Shown: positions 24,355-33,873, numbered from the stretch's first letter. The stretch: DNA of 64,000 bases from Herbihabitans rhizosphaerae (GCF_004216555.1 NZ_SGWQ01000003.1:482146-546145); one strand, 5' to 3'. Numbers and translations: made by a program. Notes: generated from the sequence alone by a model not told the origin.

Positions 24355-25163
24355 CGACGATCGCACTCGACGCGCCACCGGAGGTGACTCGGCACATCGG
24401 TCCGGCGCGCACCATGCGGCACGGGCTTGCCCTTGCCTGGCGCGGAATCCTGAAGATTCGCAAGAACCCGGAACAGCTGGCCGACGTCACGCTGATGCCG
24501 ATCATCTTCCTGCTGCTGTTCGCTTATGTGTTCGGCGGCGCGATCGGCGGGAGCATCGAGTCCTACCTGCCCCAACTGGTGCCCGGCCTCGCGGTGATGA
24601 CCGTGATGATGGCCAGCATGACCGTCGGCATGAACCTGAACACCGACGTCAGCAAGGGTGTGTTCGACCGGTTCCGCAGCATGCCGATCGCCCGACCGGC
24701 ACCGCTGATCGGAGCGGTGCTGGCCGACCTGGTCCGGTACCTGATCTGCATGACCATCCTGCTGGTGGTCGCGACGATCATGGGCTTCCGGTTCGGCACC
24801 GGGTTCGTGCCGGTGGTGGCCGGCGTCGGGCTGGCAATGCTGTTCGGCCTGTGCTTCTGCTGGGTCGCGGTGTGGCTGGGCATGCTGATCCGTTCGCCGG
24901 GTGCGATGCAGGGCCTGCTCGGCATGCTGTCGCTGCCGCTTACCTTCGGCAGCAACGTGTTCGCGTCGTCGGACACCATGCCGTCCTGGTTGAAGGCATG
25001 GGTCGACATCAGCCCGGTGACCCAGGTGGCGGACACGCTGCGCGGGTTGTTCGTCGGCGGGCCGGTTGCCGGTCCACTGCTCGGATCGTTCGCCTGGATG
25101 GCCGGAATCCTCGTGGTCTTCTTCCCGCTGGCGATGCGCGCCTACCGCAAGCGCCTCTCCTGA
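24351..25163 (+). CDS. DrrB-type ABC-2 permease
   Basis: A 270-residue ABC-2 permease with six membrane segments ('VTLMPIIFLLLFAYVFGGAI', 'VPGLAVMTVMMASMTVG', 'LICMTILLVVATIMG', 'AMLFGLCFCWVAVWLGML', 'GLLGMLSLPLTFGSNVFA', 'SFAWMAGILVVFFPLAM') and the family motif region 'ASSDTMPSWLKAWVDISPVTQVADTLR'. It pairs with the preceding ATPase by ATGA coupling. Drug export is inferred by family. A nested hairpin terminator follows the stop. Confidence 0.9.
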   Translation: MTTIALDAPPEVTRHIGPARTMRHGLALAWRGILKIRKNPEQLADVTLMPIIFLLLFAYVFGGAIGGSIESYLPQLVPGLAVMTVMMASMTVGMNLNTDVSKGVFDRFRSMPIARPAPLIGAVLADLVRYLICMTILLVVATIMGFRFGTGFVPVVAGVGLAMLFGLCFCWVAVWLGMLIRSPGAMQGLLGMLSLPLTFGSNVFASSDTMPSWLKAWVDISPVTQVADTLRGLFVGGPVAGPLLGSFAWMAGILVVFFPLAMRAYRKRLS

Positions 25164-25167
25164 AAAT

Positions 25168-25263
25168 CGCGAGTCCCGCGCTCTGCACCCCCGAGTCCCG
25201 CGCTCGTGCACTCCACAGGCTGCACGAGCGCGGGACTCACCGTGTCTGAGCGCGGAACTCGCG
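25168..25263. terminator. Nested double hairpin between convergent genes
   Basis: The inner stem is a perfect 18-bp inverted repeat (25193-25210 with 25221-25238, loop of 10). The outer arms 25168-25183 and 25248-25263 pair with one mismatch. All arms share the unit GAGTCCCGCGCTC. The position between the drrB-type and SARP stop codons suits a bidirectional terminator, though no T-run follows. Confidence 0.7.
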
Positions 25264-25266
25264 CGT

Positions 25267-28200
25267 TTACAGGCGCGTGTCGAGGATGGTGCACAACTCG
25301 GCGACGGCGGATTCGCGGGACAAAGCCGCCCCCGCGTCGGAGATCTCCCGGTAGGCCGATTCGCCGAGGCGCGCGGTCAGCGTCGCGATCAGTGCGGCCA
25401 GGTCCGGGCTGCCGAGGTCCGGCGCGCCCCGGATCGCGGTGGCCATGCCGATCAGGCGCGCCGCCGCCTCCGCGTCCTCCAGTCCGATCTGCCCGCCCAC
25501 CGCCTCCGCGATCTGCGCGATCACCGGCATGTCCGGCATCGGCTCCATGTCGGTCATCGACTGGCGGAGCAGGCCGAACACCTCGCGCCGCTCGTCCGCG
25601 TTGGTGACCATGCGCGCCTCGGCGACCGCGATGTTGGCGCTCCACTGGCCGACCGGTTTCGGCACGGTGGACACCCTCGCCCGCGCGTGATCCAGATGCC
25701 GGCGCGCCGTGTCCCGATCGCCCCTGGCCAACGCGATGGTCGCGGCGATCGAGGCCACCATCGCCGTCCCCTCGGTGTCCCCGCCGCGCGCCTCCTGCAG
25801 GTAGGCGAGCGCGGTCTGGATCTCGCGCTCGGCCCCGTCCAGGTCGCCCGCGCGGTAACGGGCCAACGCCAGCCGCGCGGTCGTCGACCACAGTTGCTCG
25901 ATCGCCTCCAGCGCGCGCACCAGGTCCTTCGACCGCTCGTACGCCTCGAGTGCGCCGTCGTGATCACCGCGCAGTGATCGCCGCTCGGAGATCTGCGTCA
26001 GCGAGATCGCCTGGCCGAACCGGTCACCCAGCTCCTCGAACATCTCGAATGCTTGCGCGCCAAGGGTTTCCGCGCGCTCCACGTCGCCGTCGTTCTCCGC
26101 GATGAACGACGCGGCGAGCATCGACGCCGCCCTGCCCCACGGAATCGGGTGCGTCTTGGCCAGCCCCACCGCGCGGTCCAGCGCGTCACGGTCGCCGTTG
26201 AACATCGCCACCATCGGCTCGACCATGGCCATCAGCGGATAGCGCCACAACGCGTCGGTCTCCCGCAGCTCACGGAGGATATCGGCGGCCTCGTCCTGAT
26301 CGGGGAACCCGGTCTCACCGCCGAAGGCCGCCACCACGTGCACCGCCGCCATGACGGCCGGATCGACCGGGCCGGTCATCCCATGCGTCTGCACCGCGAG
26401 CAGCTGTGCCTCCTGATGGAAGCCCATCAGCATCCAGAACCACACCGCGCCGGCGAACATGCGCCCCGCGGTGTCCGCCTCGTCGGCGTCGATCGCCTGC
26501 CGCAGCACGGCGAGCATGTTCTCCTGCTCGGAGCGCAGCTTGGCCAGCCACACGAGCTGGTCGCGCCCGTGCAGATGCGGCTCGGCGGTCTCGATCAGAT
26601 CGACGTAGTACTCGAACAGCCGCGGTGTGATCGACTCACCGGCGTCGGCGAGCCGCTCGGCTGCGTACGCGCGCACGGTCTCCAGCATGCGGTACCTCGG
26701 GATGCCGCCGCGGCCCTCGTGCACGTGCGCGATCGACTTCTCCACCAGCGCGCCGAGCACGTAGATCACGTCGTCGGCCGGTACCTCGTCGTCGTCCGCG
26801 CACACGGCGGTGGCCGACTCGACGGTCGCGCCGTCCGGGAACACCGACAGCCGCCGGGCCAGCGCGCGCTCGGGCTTCTCCAGCAGGTCCCAGCTCCACT
26901 CGACGACCGCGCGCAGCGTGCGGTGCCGCGGCAGCGAAGTGCGACTACCCCCGGTGAGCAGGCGAAACCGGTCGCCAATGCGTTCGGCGATCTGCTCCAG
27001 CGTCATCGAGCGCAGGCGCGCGGCGGCCAACTCCAGGGCCAGCGGCAGACCGTCCAGACGGCGGCACACCTCGAACACCGTGGCGGCGTTGTCGTCGGTC
27101 AGCGCGAATCCCGGTCGGGCGGCGACCGCCCGGTCCACGAACAGCCGCACCGCGTCCGACGTCCGACCGTCCACTTCGGACGGTAGTTCCAGCGGGCCGA
27201 CCGGCACGATCGCCTCGCCAGTGATCGCCAGTGGTTCGCGGCTGGTGGCCAGCACCCGCAGCCCTGGCGCGCCGGCGAGCACCACGTGGGCGAACCGCGC
27301 GCAGCCGCCGATCAGGTGCTCGCAGTTGTCCAGTACCAGCAACACTTTCCGGCCGCCGACCGCCTCCACGACGCGGTTCGAGGCGTCCAATGTGGACGGT
27401 TGCCGTTCGAGAACCAGCGGCTCGGCGAGGCCCATGCCGGCCACCACCGCGTTGGGCACGTGCTCCTCGTCGCGGACACCGGCCAGCTCGACCATGTGCA
27501 CCTCGGCGTCCCACCGGTCGGCGAACTCGGTGGCCAGGCGGGTCTTTCCGGCGCCGCCCGGGCCCATCAGGGTGACCAGCCGCGACTCGTGCAGCCGACC
27601 GTCCACTTCGGACAGTTCACGGCGGCGGCCGACGAAGCTGGTGAGCCGCACCGGAAGCCGGGTGCGGGTGGCGGGCGGCGGCGTGGGCGCGGCCAGTGCC
27701 GGGTCGCCCCGGAGCACGGCCAGGTGCGTGTCGGCCAGTTCGGTCGACGGATCGACGCCCAGCTCATCGGCCAGCGCGCCCCTGATCCGCTCGTAGGCGG
27801 CGAGCGCGTCGGACTGCCGGCCGGCCGCGTACAGGGCCTTGATCAGCAGCACGGATTGCCGTTCCCGCAACGGGTTCTCGGCGACCAGCGCCCGCAGCTC
27901 GCCGAGCACGTCGGCGTGCCGGCCGAGCCTGAGGTCGGCGTCGAGCCGGTCCTCCAAGGTGGTCAGGCGTGCCTCGGACAGCCGGGTGATCGCCGGGCCG
28001 GCGAACGGGAGATCCTCCACTCCGGCGAGCGGGCGCCCGTCCCACAAGGACAGTGCCGCGCGGAGTGTTTCGGCCGCCGCCTCGGCGTCCCCGGCGCGCA
28101 GCGCGGTCCGGCCCTTCGCCGCGAGTTGCTCGAACTGGTGCACGTCCACGTCGTCGGGGTGCACTGTCAGCCGGTAGCCGTGGGTGTTCGACTCGATCAC

Positions 28201-28437
28201 GTCGCCGGCTGCCTTGAGCGCACGTCGCAGCCGGGAGACCAGCGACTGCAGCGCGTTGGTGGCGTCGGACGGCGGTTCCTCGCCCCAGAGGCCGTCGATC
28301 AGGGCTGTCGCCGGCACGACCGAGCCGGCGTCCAGGGCCAGCCTGGCCAGCAGGGCGCGCAGGCGTGAGCCGCCGACCTCGATCGGCGTGCCATCGTCCG
28401 AAAGCGCCCCCGGAGCGCCGAGCAGTACCACTCGCAC
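25267..28437 (-). CDS. SARP/AfsR-type regulator with BTAD, NB-ARC ATPase and TPR domains
   Basis: A 1056-residue protein from GTG 28437. Order: OmpR-type winged helix ('LRALLARLALDAGSVVPATALIDGLWGEEPPSDATNALQ' -like region, residues 1-95), bacterial transcriptional activator domain (about 95-245), NB-ARC ATPase with P-loop 'LMGPGGAGKTRLATEF' and 'KVLLVLDNCEHL', winged helix and arm region to about 650, then TPR-like helices ('AGMFAGAVWFWMLMGF', 'AVGLAKTHPIPWG') to the end. This is the large SARP (AfsR-like) class that activates secondary metabolism or export genes in response to signals. It is convergent with the drrAB-type pair, its plausible target. Confidence 0.9.
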   Translation of the reverse strand: MRVVLLGAPGALSDDGTPIEVGGSRLRALLARLALDAGSVVPATALIDGLWGEEPPSDATNALQSLVSRLRRALKAAGDVIESNTHGYRLTVHPDDVDVHQFEQLAAKGRTALRAGDAEAAAETLRAALSLWDGRPLAGVEDLPFAGPAITRLSEARLTTLEDRLDADLRLGRHADVLGELRALVAENPLRERQSVLLIKALYAAGRQSDALAAYERIRGALADELGVDPSTELADTHLAVLRGDPALAAPTPPPATRTRLPVRLTSFVGRRRELSEVDGRLHESRLVTLMGPGGAGKTRLATEFADRWDAEVHMVELAGVRDEEHVPNAVVAGMGLAEPLVLERQPSTLDASNRVVEAVGGRKVLLVLDNCEHLIGGCARFAHVVLAGAPGLRVLATSREPLAITGEAIVPVGPLELPSEVDGRTSDAVRLFVDRAVAARPGFALTDDNAATVFEVCRRLDGLPLALELAAARLRSMTLEQIAERIGDRFRLLTGGSRTSLPRHRTLRAVVEWSWDLLEKPERALARRLSVFPDGATVESATAVCADDDEVPADDVIYVLGALVEKSIAHVHEGRGGIPRYRMLETVRAYAAERLADAGESITPRLFEYYVDLIETAEPHLHGRDQLVWLAKLRSEQENMLAVLRQAIDADEADTAGRMFAGAVWFWMLMGFHQEAQLLAVQTHGMTGPVDPAVMAAVHVVAAFGGETGFPDQDEAADILRELRETDALWRYPLMAMVEPMVAMFNGDRDALDRAVGLAKTHPIPWGRAASMLAASFIAENDGDVERAETLGAQAFEMFEELGDRFGQAISLTQISERRSLRGDHDGALEAYERSKDLVRALEAIEQLWSTTARLALARYRAGDLDGAEREIQTALAYLQEARGGDTEGTAMVASIAATIALARGDRDTARRHLDHARARVSTVPKPVGQWSANIAVAEARMVTNADERREVFGLLRQSMTDMEPMPDMPVIAQIAEAVGGQIGLEDAEAAARLIGMATAIRGAPDLGSPDLAALIATLTARLGESAYREISDAGAALSRESAVAELCTILDTRL

Positions 28438-28805
28438 AGACGCCAGCCTGTCACAACGGGACGGCGAGGGCGTGCACCTGCCACACTGGAACGGCGGGGA
28501 TCCACGAGGCTTAGGTCACCGAGGCGCGAGACGGGTCACTGAGGCACCGCGCACCGTGTCACAGCGCATCGAGCCGCACTGCGCAGAGCCGGGAACTCCT
28601 AGTCGCCAGCACCCCCGTCCTCCTGCGATCCCCGGGGGCCACCACACCTCCTCCCCATACTTCGACCCTATCCGCGAAATCGGGGGGCTGGAAGGCGTCG
28701 CACGTCAGCTGTGGACAACCCGAACCATGTGGATAACTCGGGCAGCCGAAGCGCGAAGAAGGCGGGACGGTCCACAGTGGACGGACGAACACGTTGAGCC
28801 ACAAC
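28438..28805. other. Intergenic region without a gene; two DnaA-box-like 9-mers
   Basis: No convincing coding frame was seen between the SARP start and the clpC terminator. It holds TGTGGACAA (28710-28718) and TGTGGATAA (28728-28736), both perfect actinobacterial DnaA-box matches in the same orientation, and one GTCCACAGTGGAC palindrome (28770-28782). The SARP promoter must also lie here. No -10/-35 pair could be picked with confidence. Confidence 0.55.
28770..28782. repeat. GTCCACAGTGGAC palindrome, intergenic copy
   Basis: A perfect copy, the only one of the six lying outside a gene. It is 24 bp before the clpC terminator stem. Confidence 0.7.
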
Positions 28806-28843
28806 GAAAGAGGCGGCTCCCGTTTCCGGGAACCGCCTCTTTC
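28806..28843 (-). terminator. Intrinsic terminator of clpC
   Basis: A long stem-loop GAAAGAGGCGG...CCGCCTCTTTC just past the clpC stop (20 bp). The stem is essentially perfect over 17 bp with a short loop near GTTTCC. The A/T ends of the stem give a U-rich 3' side in clpC direction. Confidence 0.85.
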
Positions 28844-28863
28844 CTCGCTACTGAGTGGCTAGC

Positions 28864-31440
28864 TCACTCGCCCTCGGCGGCAGCCTCGCCGCCCTCGCCG
28901 CCGCTGGACGCGGCCAGCTCGGCCGGCGGCGCGTCCGGCACGACGGACGGCTTCGGCTCGCCGCGGAAGACGAACTTCGCCTTGTCGTCCTTGGACTTGC
29001 CTTCCTTGGCCTGGTCCTCCGGGTCCCAACCCTCGACGTCGACGATGATGATCTGGCCGGGCTCGATCTCCCCGAACAGGATCTTCTCCGACAGCTGGTC
29101 CTCGATCTCCCGCTGGATCGTGCGACGCAGCGGCCGCGCGCCGAGCACCGGGTCGAAGCCGCGCTTGGCGAGCAACTGCTTCGCCGTGTCGGTCAGCTCC
29201 AGGGCCATGTCCTTGCCCTTGAGCTGCCCCTCCACGCGGGTGATCATGAGGTCCACCATCGAGACGATCTGCGCCTCGGTGAGCTGGTGGAACACGATCA
29301 CGTCGTCGATACGGTTGAGGAACTCCGGACGGAAATGCTTTTTCAGCTCGTCCTCGACCTTCTGCTTCATCCGGTCGTAGTTGGACGAGCTGTCGGTCCC
29401 GGTCTGGAAGCCGAGGCCGACCGCCTTGGAGATGTCCTGCGTGCCGAGGTTCGACGTGAAGATCAGCACGGTGTTCTTGAAGTCGACCGTGCGACCCTGA
29501 CCGTCGGTGAGGCGCCCGTCCTCCAACACCTGCAGCAGCGTGTTGTAGATCTCCTGGTGCGCCTTCTCGATCTCGTCGAACAGCACCACGGAGAACGGCT
29601 TGCGGCGCACCTTCTCGGTGAGCTGACCGCCCTCCTCGTAGCCGACGTACCCCGGAGGAGCACCGAACAGCCGCGATGCCGTGTACCGGTCGTGGAACTC
29701 GCCCATGTCGATCTGGATGAGCGCGTCGTCCTCGCCGAACAGGAAGTTCGCCAGCGCCTTGGACAGCTCGGTCTTACCGACACCGGACGGGCCGGCGAAG
29801 ATGAACGAGCCGGACGGGCGCTTCGGGTCCTTCAAACCGGCACGGGTGCGGCGGATCGCCTGGGACACGGCCTTGACCGCGTCCTCCTGGCCGATGATCC
29901 GCTTGTGCAGCTCGTCCTCCATGCGGAGCAGACGGGTCGTCTCCTCCTCGGTGAGCTTGAACACCGGGATGCCGGTCCAGTTGGCGAGGACCTCGGCGAT
30001 CTGCTCGTCGTCCACCTCGGCGACGACGTCCAGGTCACCGTCCTTCCACTGCTTCTCCCGCTCGGACTTCTGGCCGAGCAGCGTCTTCTCCTCGTCGCGC
30101 AGGCGCGCGGCGCGCTCGAAGTCCTGCGCGTCTATCGCGGACTCCTTGTCCCGGCGGACATCGGCGATCTTCTCGTCGAACTCGCGCAGGTCCGGCGGAG
30201 CGGTCATGCGGCGGATCCGCATGCGCGCGCCGGCCTCGTCGATGAGGTCGATCGCCTTGTCCGGCAGGAACCGGTCGTTGATGTACCGGTCGGCGAGCGT
30301 CGCGGCCGCGACGAGCGCCGGGTCGGTGATCGTGATCCGGTGGTGCGCCTCGTACCTGTCGCGCAGACCCTTGAGGATCTCGATGGTGTGCTCCAGGCCC
30401 GGCTCGTCCACCTGGATCGGCTGGAACCTGCGCTCCAGTGCCGGGTCCTTCTCGACGTACTTGCGGTACTCGTCGAGCGTGGTGGCACCGATGGTCTGCA
30501 GCTCACCGCGGGCCAGCATCGGCTTCAAGATCGACGCCGCGTCGATCGCGCCCTCCGCGGCACCCGCGCCGACGAGCGTGTGCAGCTCGTCGATGAACAG
30601 GATGATGTCGCCGCGGGTGCGGATCTCCTTGAGCACCTTCTTGAGGCGCTCCTCGAAGTCACCGCGGTACCGGGAACCGGCGACCAGCGACCCGAGGTCG
30701 AGCGTGTAGAGCTGCTTGTCCTTGAGCGTCTCGGGCACCTCGCCCTTGACGATCATCTGGGCCAGGCCCTCGACGACGGCCGTCTTGCCGACGCCGGGCT
30801 CGCCGATCAGCACCGGGTTGTTCTTGGTGCGGCGGGACAGCACCTGCATGACCCGCTCGATCTCCTTGGTGCGCCCGATGACCGGGTCGAGCTTGCCCTC
30901 GCGCGCCGAGGCGGTGAGGTTGCGCCCGAACTGGTCGAGCACCAGCGAGCTGGACGGCGTGCCCTCGCCGCGGCCGCCACCGGCCTCGGCGGGCTCCTTG
31001 CCCTGGTAGCCGCTCAGCAGTTGAAGCACCTGCTGGCGGACGCGGTTGAGGTCCGCGCCGAGCTTGACGAGCACCTGTGCGGCGACGCCCTCACCCTCGC
31101 GGATCAGCCCGAGCAGGATGTGCTCGGTGCCGATGTAGTTGTGGCCGAGTTGAAGGGCCTCACGGAGCGACAGCTCCAGGACCTTCTTCGCTCTCGGCGT
31201 GAAGGGGATGTGTCCGCTCGGCGCGTGCTGGCCCTGGCCGATGATCTCCTCGACCTGCTGCCGCACGCCTTCCAGTGCGATCCCCAGCGACTCGAGCGCC
31301 TTGGCGGCGACACCTTCACCCTCGTGGATCAGACCCAGGAGGATGTGCTCGGTGCCGATGTAATTGTGGTTGAGCATCCTGGCCTCTTCTTGGGCCAGGA
31401 CAACCACCCGCCTCGCGCGGTCGGTGAACCTCTCGAACAT
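28864..31440 (-). CDS. clpC: ATP-dependent Clp protease ATPase subunit ClpC
   Basis: An 858-residue Hsp100 chaperone. The N-domain consists of two Clp-N repeats ('[28 protein letters not shown]', '[24 protein letters not shown]'). AAA1 has Walker A '[13 protein letters not shown]', the UVR/M region is '[23 protein letters not shown]', and AAA2 has '[15 protein letters not shown]' and '[10 protein letters not shown]'. The acidic C-terminal tail ends '[12 protein letters not shown]'. It unfolds substrates for ClpP1P2 and is essential in mycobacteria. ATG 31440 follows GGGAG; upstream in-frame residues are not ClpC-like. It ends at a strong terminator. Confidence 0.98.
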   Translation of the reverse strand: MFERFTDRARRVVVLAQEEARMLNHNYIGTEHILLGLIHEGEGVAAKALESLGIALEGVRQQVEEIIGQGQHAPSGHIPFTPRAKKVLELSLREALQLGHNYIGTEHILLGLIREGEGVAAQVLVKLGADLNRVRQQVLQLLSGYQGKEPAEAGGGRGEGTPSSSLVLDQFGRNLTASAREGKLDPVIGRTKEIERVMQVLSRRTKNNPVLIGEPGVGKTAVVEGLAQMIVKGEVPETLKDKQLYTLDLGSLVAGSRYRGDFEERLKKVLKEIRTRGDIILFIDELHTLVGAGAAEGAIDAASILKPMLARGELQTIGATTLDEYRKYVEKDPALERRFQPIQVDEPGLEHTIEILKGLRDRYEAHHRITITDPALVAAATLADRYINDRFLPDKAIDLIDEAGARMRIRRMTAPPDLREFDEKIADVRRDKESAIDAQDFERAARLRDEEKTLLGQKSEREKQWKDGDLDVVAEVDDEQIAEVLANWTGIPVFKLTEEETTRLLRMEDELHKRIIGQEDAVKAVSQAIRRTRAGLKDPKRPSGSFIFAGPSGVGKTELSKALANFLFGEDDALIQIDMGEFHDRYTASRLFGAPPGYVGYEEGGQLTEKVRRKPFSVVLFDEIEKAHQEIYNTLLQVLEDGRLTDGQGRTVDFKNTVLIFTSNLGTQDISKAVGLGFQTGTDSSSNYDRMKQKVEDELKKHFRPEFLNRIDDVIVFHQLTEAQIVSMVDLMITRVEGQLKGKDMALELTDTAKQLLAKRGFDPVLGARPLRRTIQREIEDQLSEKILFGEIEPGQIIIVDVEGWDPEDQAKEGKSKDDKAKFVFRGEPKPSVVPDAPPAELAASSGGEGGEAAAEGE

Positions 31441-31767
31441 TTGCACTCCCTGACTGCTGCGCCGGCGGCCCTTGTCCACCGTCAATGGTGGAGTCAGCAC
31501 CGTAAGACCACTGTAGTCGGCCGGCCCGTCGCTCTCAGTGCCACTGCTGACTCTGATTGCCAGTTCCCGCCTGCCGGATGACCCGACATGTCCTGACAAC
31601 GCGCGTTCACCGGGGCGGATTCCGCCAGAACGGGTTTGTCCGCTCACCGCGAACACGCGACCGTTCGGCGCTGCGGAGGCTGTGGCCCGTGCCACGTGCT
31701 GCGCCAAACGGAGCCATACCTTGTAAGGTAAGGCAAGCCTCACACGTTCGGGGAAGGGGGCGTCAAG
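31441..31767. promoter_or_regulatory. clpC leader/promoter region shared with divergent fhuF-like gene
   Basis: This 327-bp gap has no gene. It holds the 5' leader of clpC, with an inverted repeat TCCACC/GGTGGA (31475-31492), a looser repeat CGAAC/GTTCG (31650-31667) that could be a ClgR-type or other operator, and on the right the iron box of the FhuF-like gene. No promoter hexamers were assigned with confidence. Confidence 0.4.
31724..31742 (+). promoter_or_regulatory. DtxR/IdeR-type iron box
   Basis: TAAGGTAAGGCAAGCCTCA matches the DtxR/IdeR consensus TTAGGTTAGGCTAACCTAA at about 13 of 19 positions, including the GGC..CC core. It lies 25 bp before the FhuF-like start, implying iron repression. 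Confidence 0.7.
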
Positions 31768-32583
31768 ATGGTTCATCCGTCCGTGGCTGCCCCTGTCACG
31801 CCCGCACGACGGCACTACATCGCGGACTCGTTGGCGCGGGTGGACGGCCTGCAGGAGTTCCTGTCCATCCATTTCGGGCTGCCGGACGGCGATGGCTGGC
31901 GGCGGTGCTCGGACATGCTCGCCGATCCCGGATCGTTCGACTCGTGGCGCACCTCACTCGGCGAGCGACTCAAGGCCGAATACGGCAGCGCGCCGGACCG
32001 CACCACGGCCGGCTACGTCATGTCCTGGTACCTCTCGGTGCCGGCGTACCTGGCCGGGTGGCTGTTCCACCACGAGCGGCGGGTGCCGTCGGTGCGGCCG
32101 GAGCACCTGGCCTTTCACCTTGATCATGGGCAACACCGCCCGATCGGAGTAGCGCTGCTGGCACCGGAGTTCGCGTGCCTGCCGTCCGATCCGGCGGCGG
32201 GAACACCCAACGTGACCGTGGTGCCCGACGAGCACGCGCTCGCCGCACTGCTGCGCGGCCGGTTCGCCGCGCACGCGACGCGGTTCGTGGACACCTTCGG
32301 GCCGACCGTCCGGTTCGGAAGGCGCACGCTCTGGGGTGCCGCCACCGACGCGCTGGACACCTCGCTCTGGCTGGCCGGCCGGCTCGCCGGCGAAGTGGGG
32401 CCGGCCGCCGCCGACGCGTCGCTCGTTCTTCCGGACGCCATGGACCCGTTCACCTCGGCGTCCACACTGCGACCCAACGGCACGCCCGAGTGGACGCGCC
32501 GCCGGGAGAGCTGCTGCTTCCGCTACCTGGTGGCGCCGGACTCGGTGTGCGGCACCTGCCCGCGCAGCTGCCCCAAGGGCTGA
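31768..32583 (+). CDS. FhuF-like ferric siderophore reductase ((2Fe-2S) protein)
   Basis: A 271-residue protein whose C-terminus carries the FhuF-type cluster ligands in 'CCFRYLVAPDSVCGTCPRSC' (CC...C..C). The rest fits the FhuF/IucA-associated reductase fold, with 'TAGYVMSWYLSVPAYLAGWLF' near residue 75. Such proteins reduce ferric siderophores in the cytoplasm to release iron. GGAAGGGGG precedes ATG 31768, and an iron box lies in the promoter. Functionally it pairs with the siderophore transporter at 39-43 kb. Confidence 0.85.
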   Translation: MVHPSVAAPVTPARRHYIADSLARVDGLQEFLSIHFGLPDGDGWRRCSDMLADPGSFDSWRTSLGERLKAEYGSAPDRTTAGYVMSWYLSVPAYLAGWLFHHERRVPSVRPEHLAFHLDHGQHRPIGVALLAPEFACLPSDPAAGTPNVTVVPDEHALAALLRGRFAAHATRFVDTFGPTVRFGRRTLWGAATDALDTSLWLAGRLAGEVGPAAADASLVLPDAMDPFTSASTLRPNGTPEWTRRRESCCFRYLVAPDSVCGTCPRSCPKG

Positions 32584-32855
32584 CTTCGCCGGTAGTTGTC
32601 GGCGCACTGGGTGATGCACCGAAGTAGATCCGCCCGCCAATGGTCGTCGGACTGATCGGGGCGGGCGGATTCGAGTGCCTTTTGAAATCCGTGGTAAAAC
32701 GCATAATGGCTGGCCCTGCTCTCGCCGCCGAGTGGGGTGCGCTCCGAGAAATACCCGGCGATTTCGCAGAACGTCGCATTCTCCGGCCACGGCGGCACCA
32801 ACCACTGCCCAGGCCGATCCGGGTCACTGATTCCGGTGGTGTTCGTGTCCGCCAT
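32523..32855 (-). CDS. Hypothetical protein divergent from XRE regulator
   Basis: A 110-residue protein starting at ATG 32855 (GGGAG upstream): 'MADTNTTGISDPDRPGQWLVPPWPENATFCEIAGYF', then 'ASHYAFYHGFQKALESARPDQSDDHW'. No named family. Similar small proteins with a 'PPWPE.A.FCEIAGYF..RT' segment are found beside Scr1-type XRE/DUF397 modules. Its 3' end overlaps the convergent FhuF-like gene by 61 bp, so the C-terminal 20 residues are constrained by that gene. It shares the operator region with the XRE gene. Confidence 0.6.
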   Translation of the reverse strand: MADTNTTGISDPDRPGQWLVPPWPENATFCEIAGYFSERTPLGGESRASHYAFYHGFQKALESARPDQSDDHWRADLLRCITQCADNYRRSQPLGQLRGQVPHTESGATR

Positions 32856-32944
32856 GGCGTCTCCCGAGTTGAGTCCTGCTACGTTCCGCTTGCAGCTTCT
32901 CCGCAAGCGAGCAACTCGACAAACCCCTTGCCTACGCGCAACGG

Positions 32945-32971
32945 GTGTCACCGACCCGATGCCGGTGACAC
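32945..32971. promoter_or_regulatory. Inverted repeat operator of the XRE/DUF397 module
   Basis: Perfect 8-bp arms GTGTCACC / GGTGACAC separated by 11 bp. The repeat sits immediately before a TATGCT -10-like hexamer (32972-32977) and 33 bp before the XRE start, so it covers the -35 region. Autoregulation is the likely use. Confidence 0.55.
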
Positions 32972-33003
32972 TATGCTGTTACCGGCCGACAACAGGAGTC
33001 TCG

Positions 33004-33873
33004 ATGGCCAGAACCCCCAAGGCGCGGGCGCTCGGCGCGGCTCTGCGACAGGCTCGGCAGGCCAACGGCATGATCTTGCGTGAGCTTGGCGCGGCGATCG
33101 GCCGCGACATCGGCGTGATCTCTCGCTGGGAGAACGGCGAGCGCACGCCGAAACCGGAACAGGTGGCGCAAATACTCACCAAGCTCGGCGTGACCGGCGA
33201 ACGTTATGACGAAATCATGACGCTCGCCTATCGCACCGGCGAGTCGCAGTGGGTCGCGACCACATTGCCGGAACGACGACAACAAATGGTCGCCTACGTC
33301 GATTGGGAGCAGAACGCGCGACAAATAGTCGAAGTCGCGCCGCTGTTGATCCCCGGACTGTTGCAAGTTCCGGACTACGTTCGCGGGATCATGACCGACG
33401 CCGGAGTGTCGGCCAGCGAGATCGCCTCGCGAGTCACCGAGCGAATCGGTCGCCGCGACGTGATCACCAAGCGCAACCCGGCAAGCCTGCTCGTGTTGCT
33501 CGGCCACGCCACGCTCCGCCAGGATATCGGCGGCCGAGACGTGACGATCGAGCAACTGCAGCACCTGTTGACGATGGCTACGTGCGACAACATCGAGCTG
33601 CGCCTGATTCCCGATCATCGTGGCTGGCACCCCGGTCTGGACGGCACATTCGCACTTATCGAGGCCAAGCGGCCAACCGACAGCGGCCGCACGAGAAGTT
33701 CCGTCGTATTCGCCGGCACTCGGCTGGCGGACCTCATGTTGCACGAGGACACCGATGTCGCCGCCTACCGGCGCGCGATCGACAAGATCATGGCGATCGC
33801 CCTGCCGCCCGAATCCTCCGCGAGGATCATCGCGGATCTACTTGATCGAATGGAGAAAGACCGTGGCACCTGA
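33004..33873 (+). CDS. XRE regulator, Scr1/WhiJ type (DUF5753)
   Basis: A 289-residue protein with an N-terminal HTH ('ALRQARQANGMILRELGAAIGRDIGVISRWENG', residues 11-43) and a DUF5753 domain ('ARQIVEVAPLLIPGLLQVPDYVRGIM', 'RNPASLLVLLGHATLRQDIGG', 'DLMLHEDTDVAAYRRAIDKIM'). It is the second such regulator in the window and is not closely similar to the first outside the motifs. It overlaps the first of two DUF397 genes by 11 bp. An inverted repeat upstream suggests self-regulation. Confidence 0.9.
   Translation: MARTPKARALGAALRQARQANGMILRELGAAIGRDIGVISRWENGERTPKPEQVAQILTKLGVTGERYDEIMTLAYRTGESQWVATTLPERRQQMVAYVDWEQNARQIVEVAPLLIPGLLQVPDYVRGIMTDAGVSASEIASRVTERIGRRDVITKRNPASLLVLLGHATLRQDIGGRDVTIEQLQHLLTMATCDNIELRLIPDHRGWHPGLDGTFALIEAKRPTDSGRTRSSVVFAGTRLADLMLHEDTDVAAYRRAIDKIMAIALPPESSARIIADLLDRMEKDRGT

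Noticed and set aside
28710-28736. Candidate replication origin
   Set aside because: Only two DnaA-like boxes, with no dnaA, dnaN, gyrB or A/T-rich unwinding region nearby.
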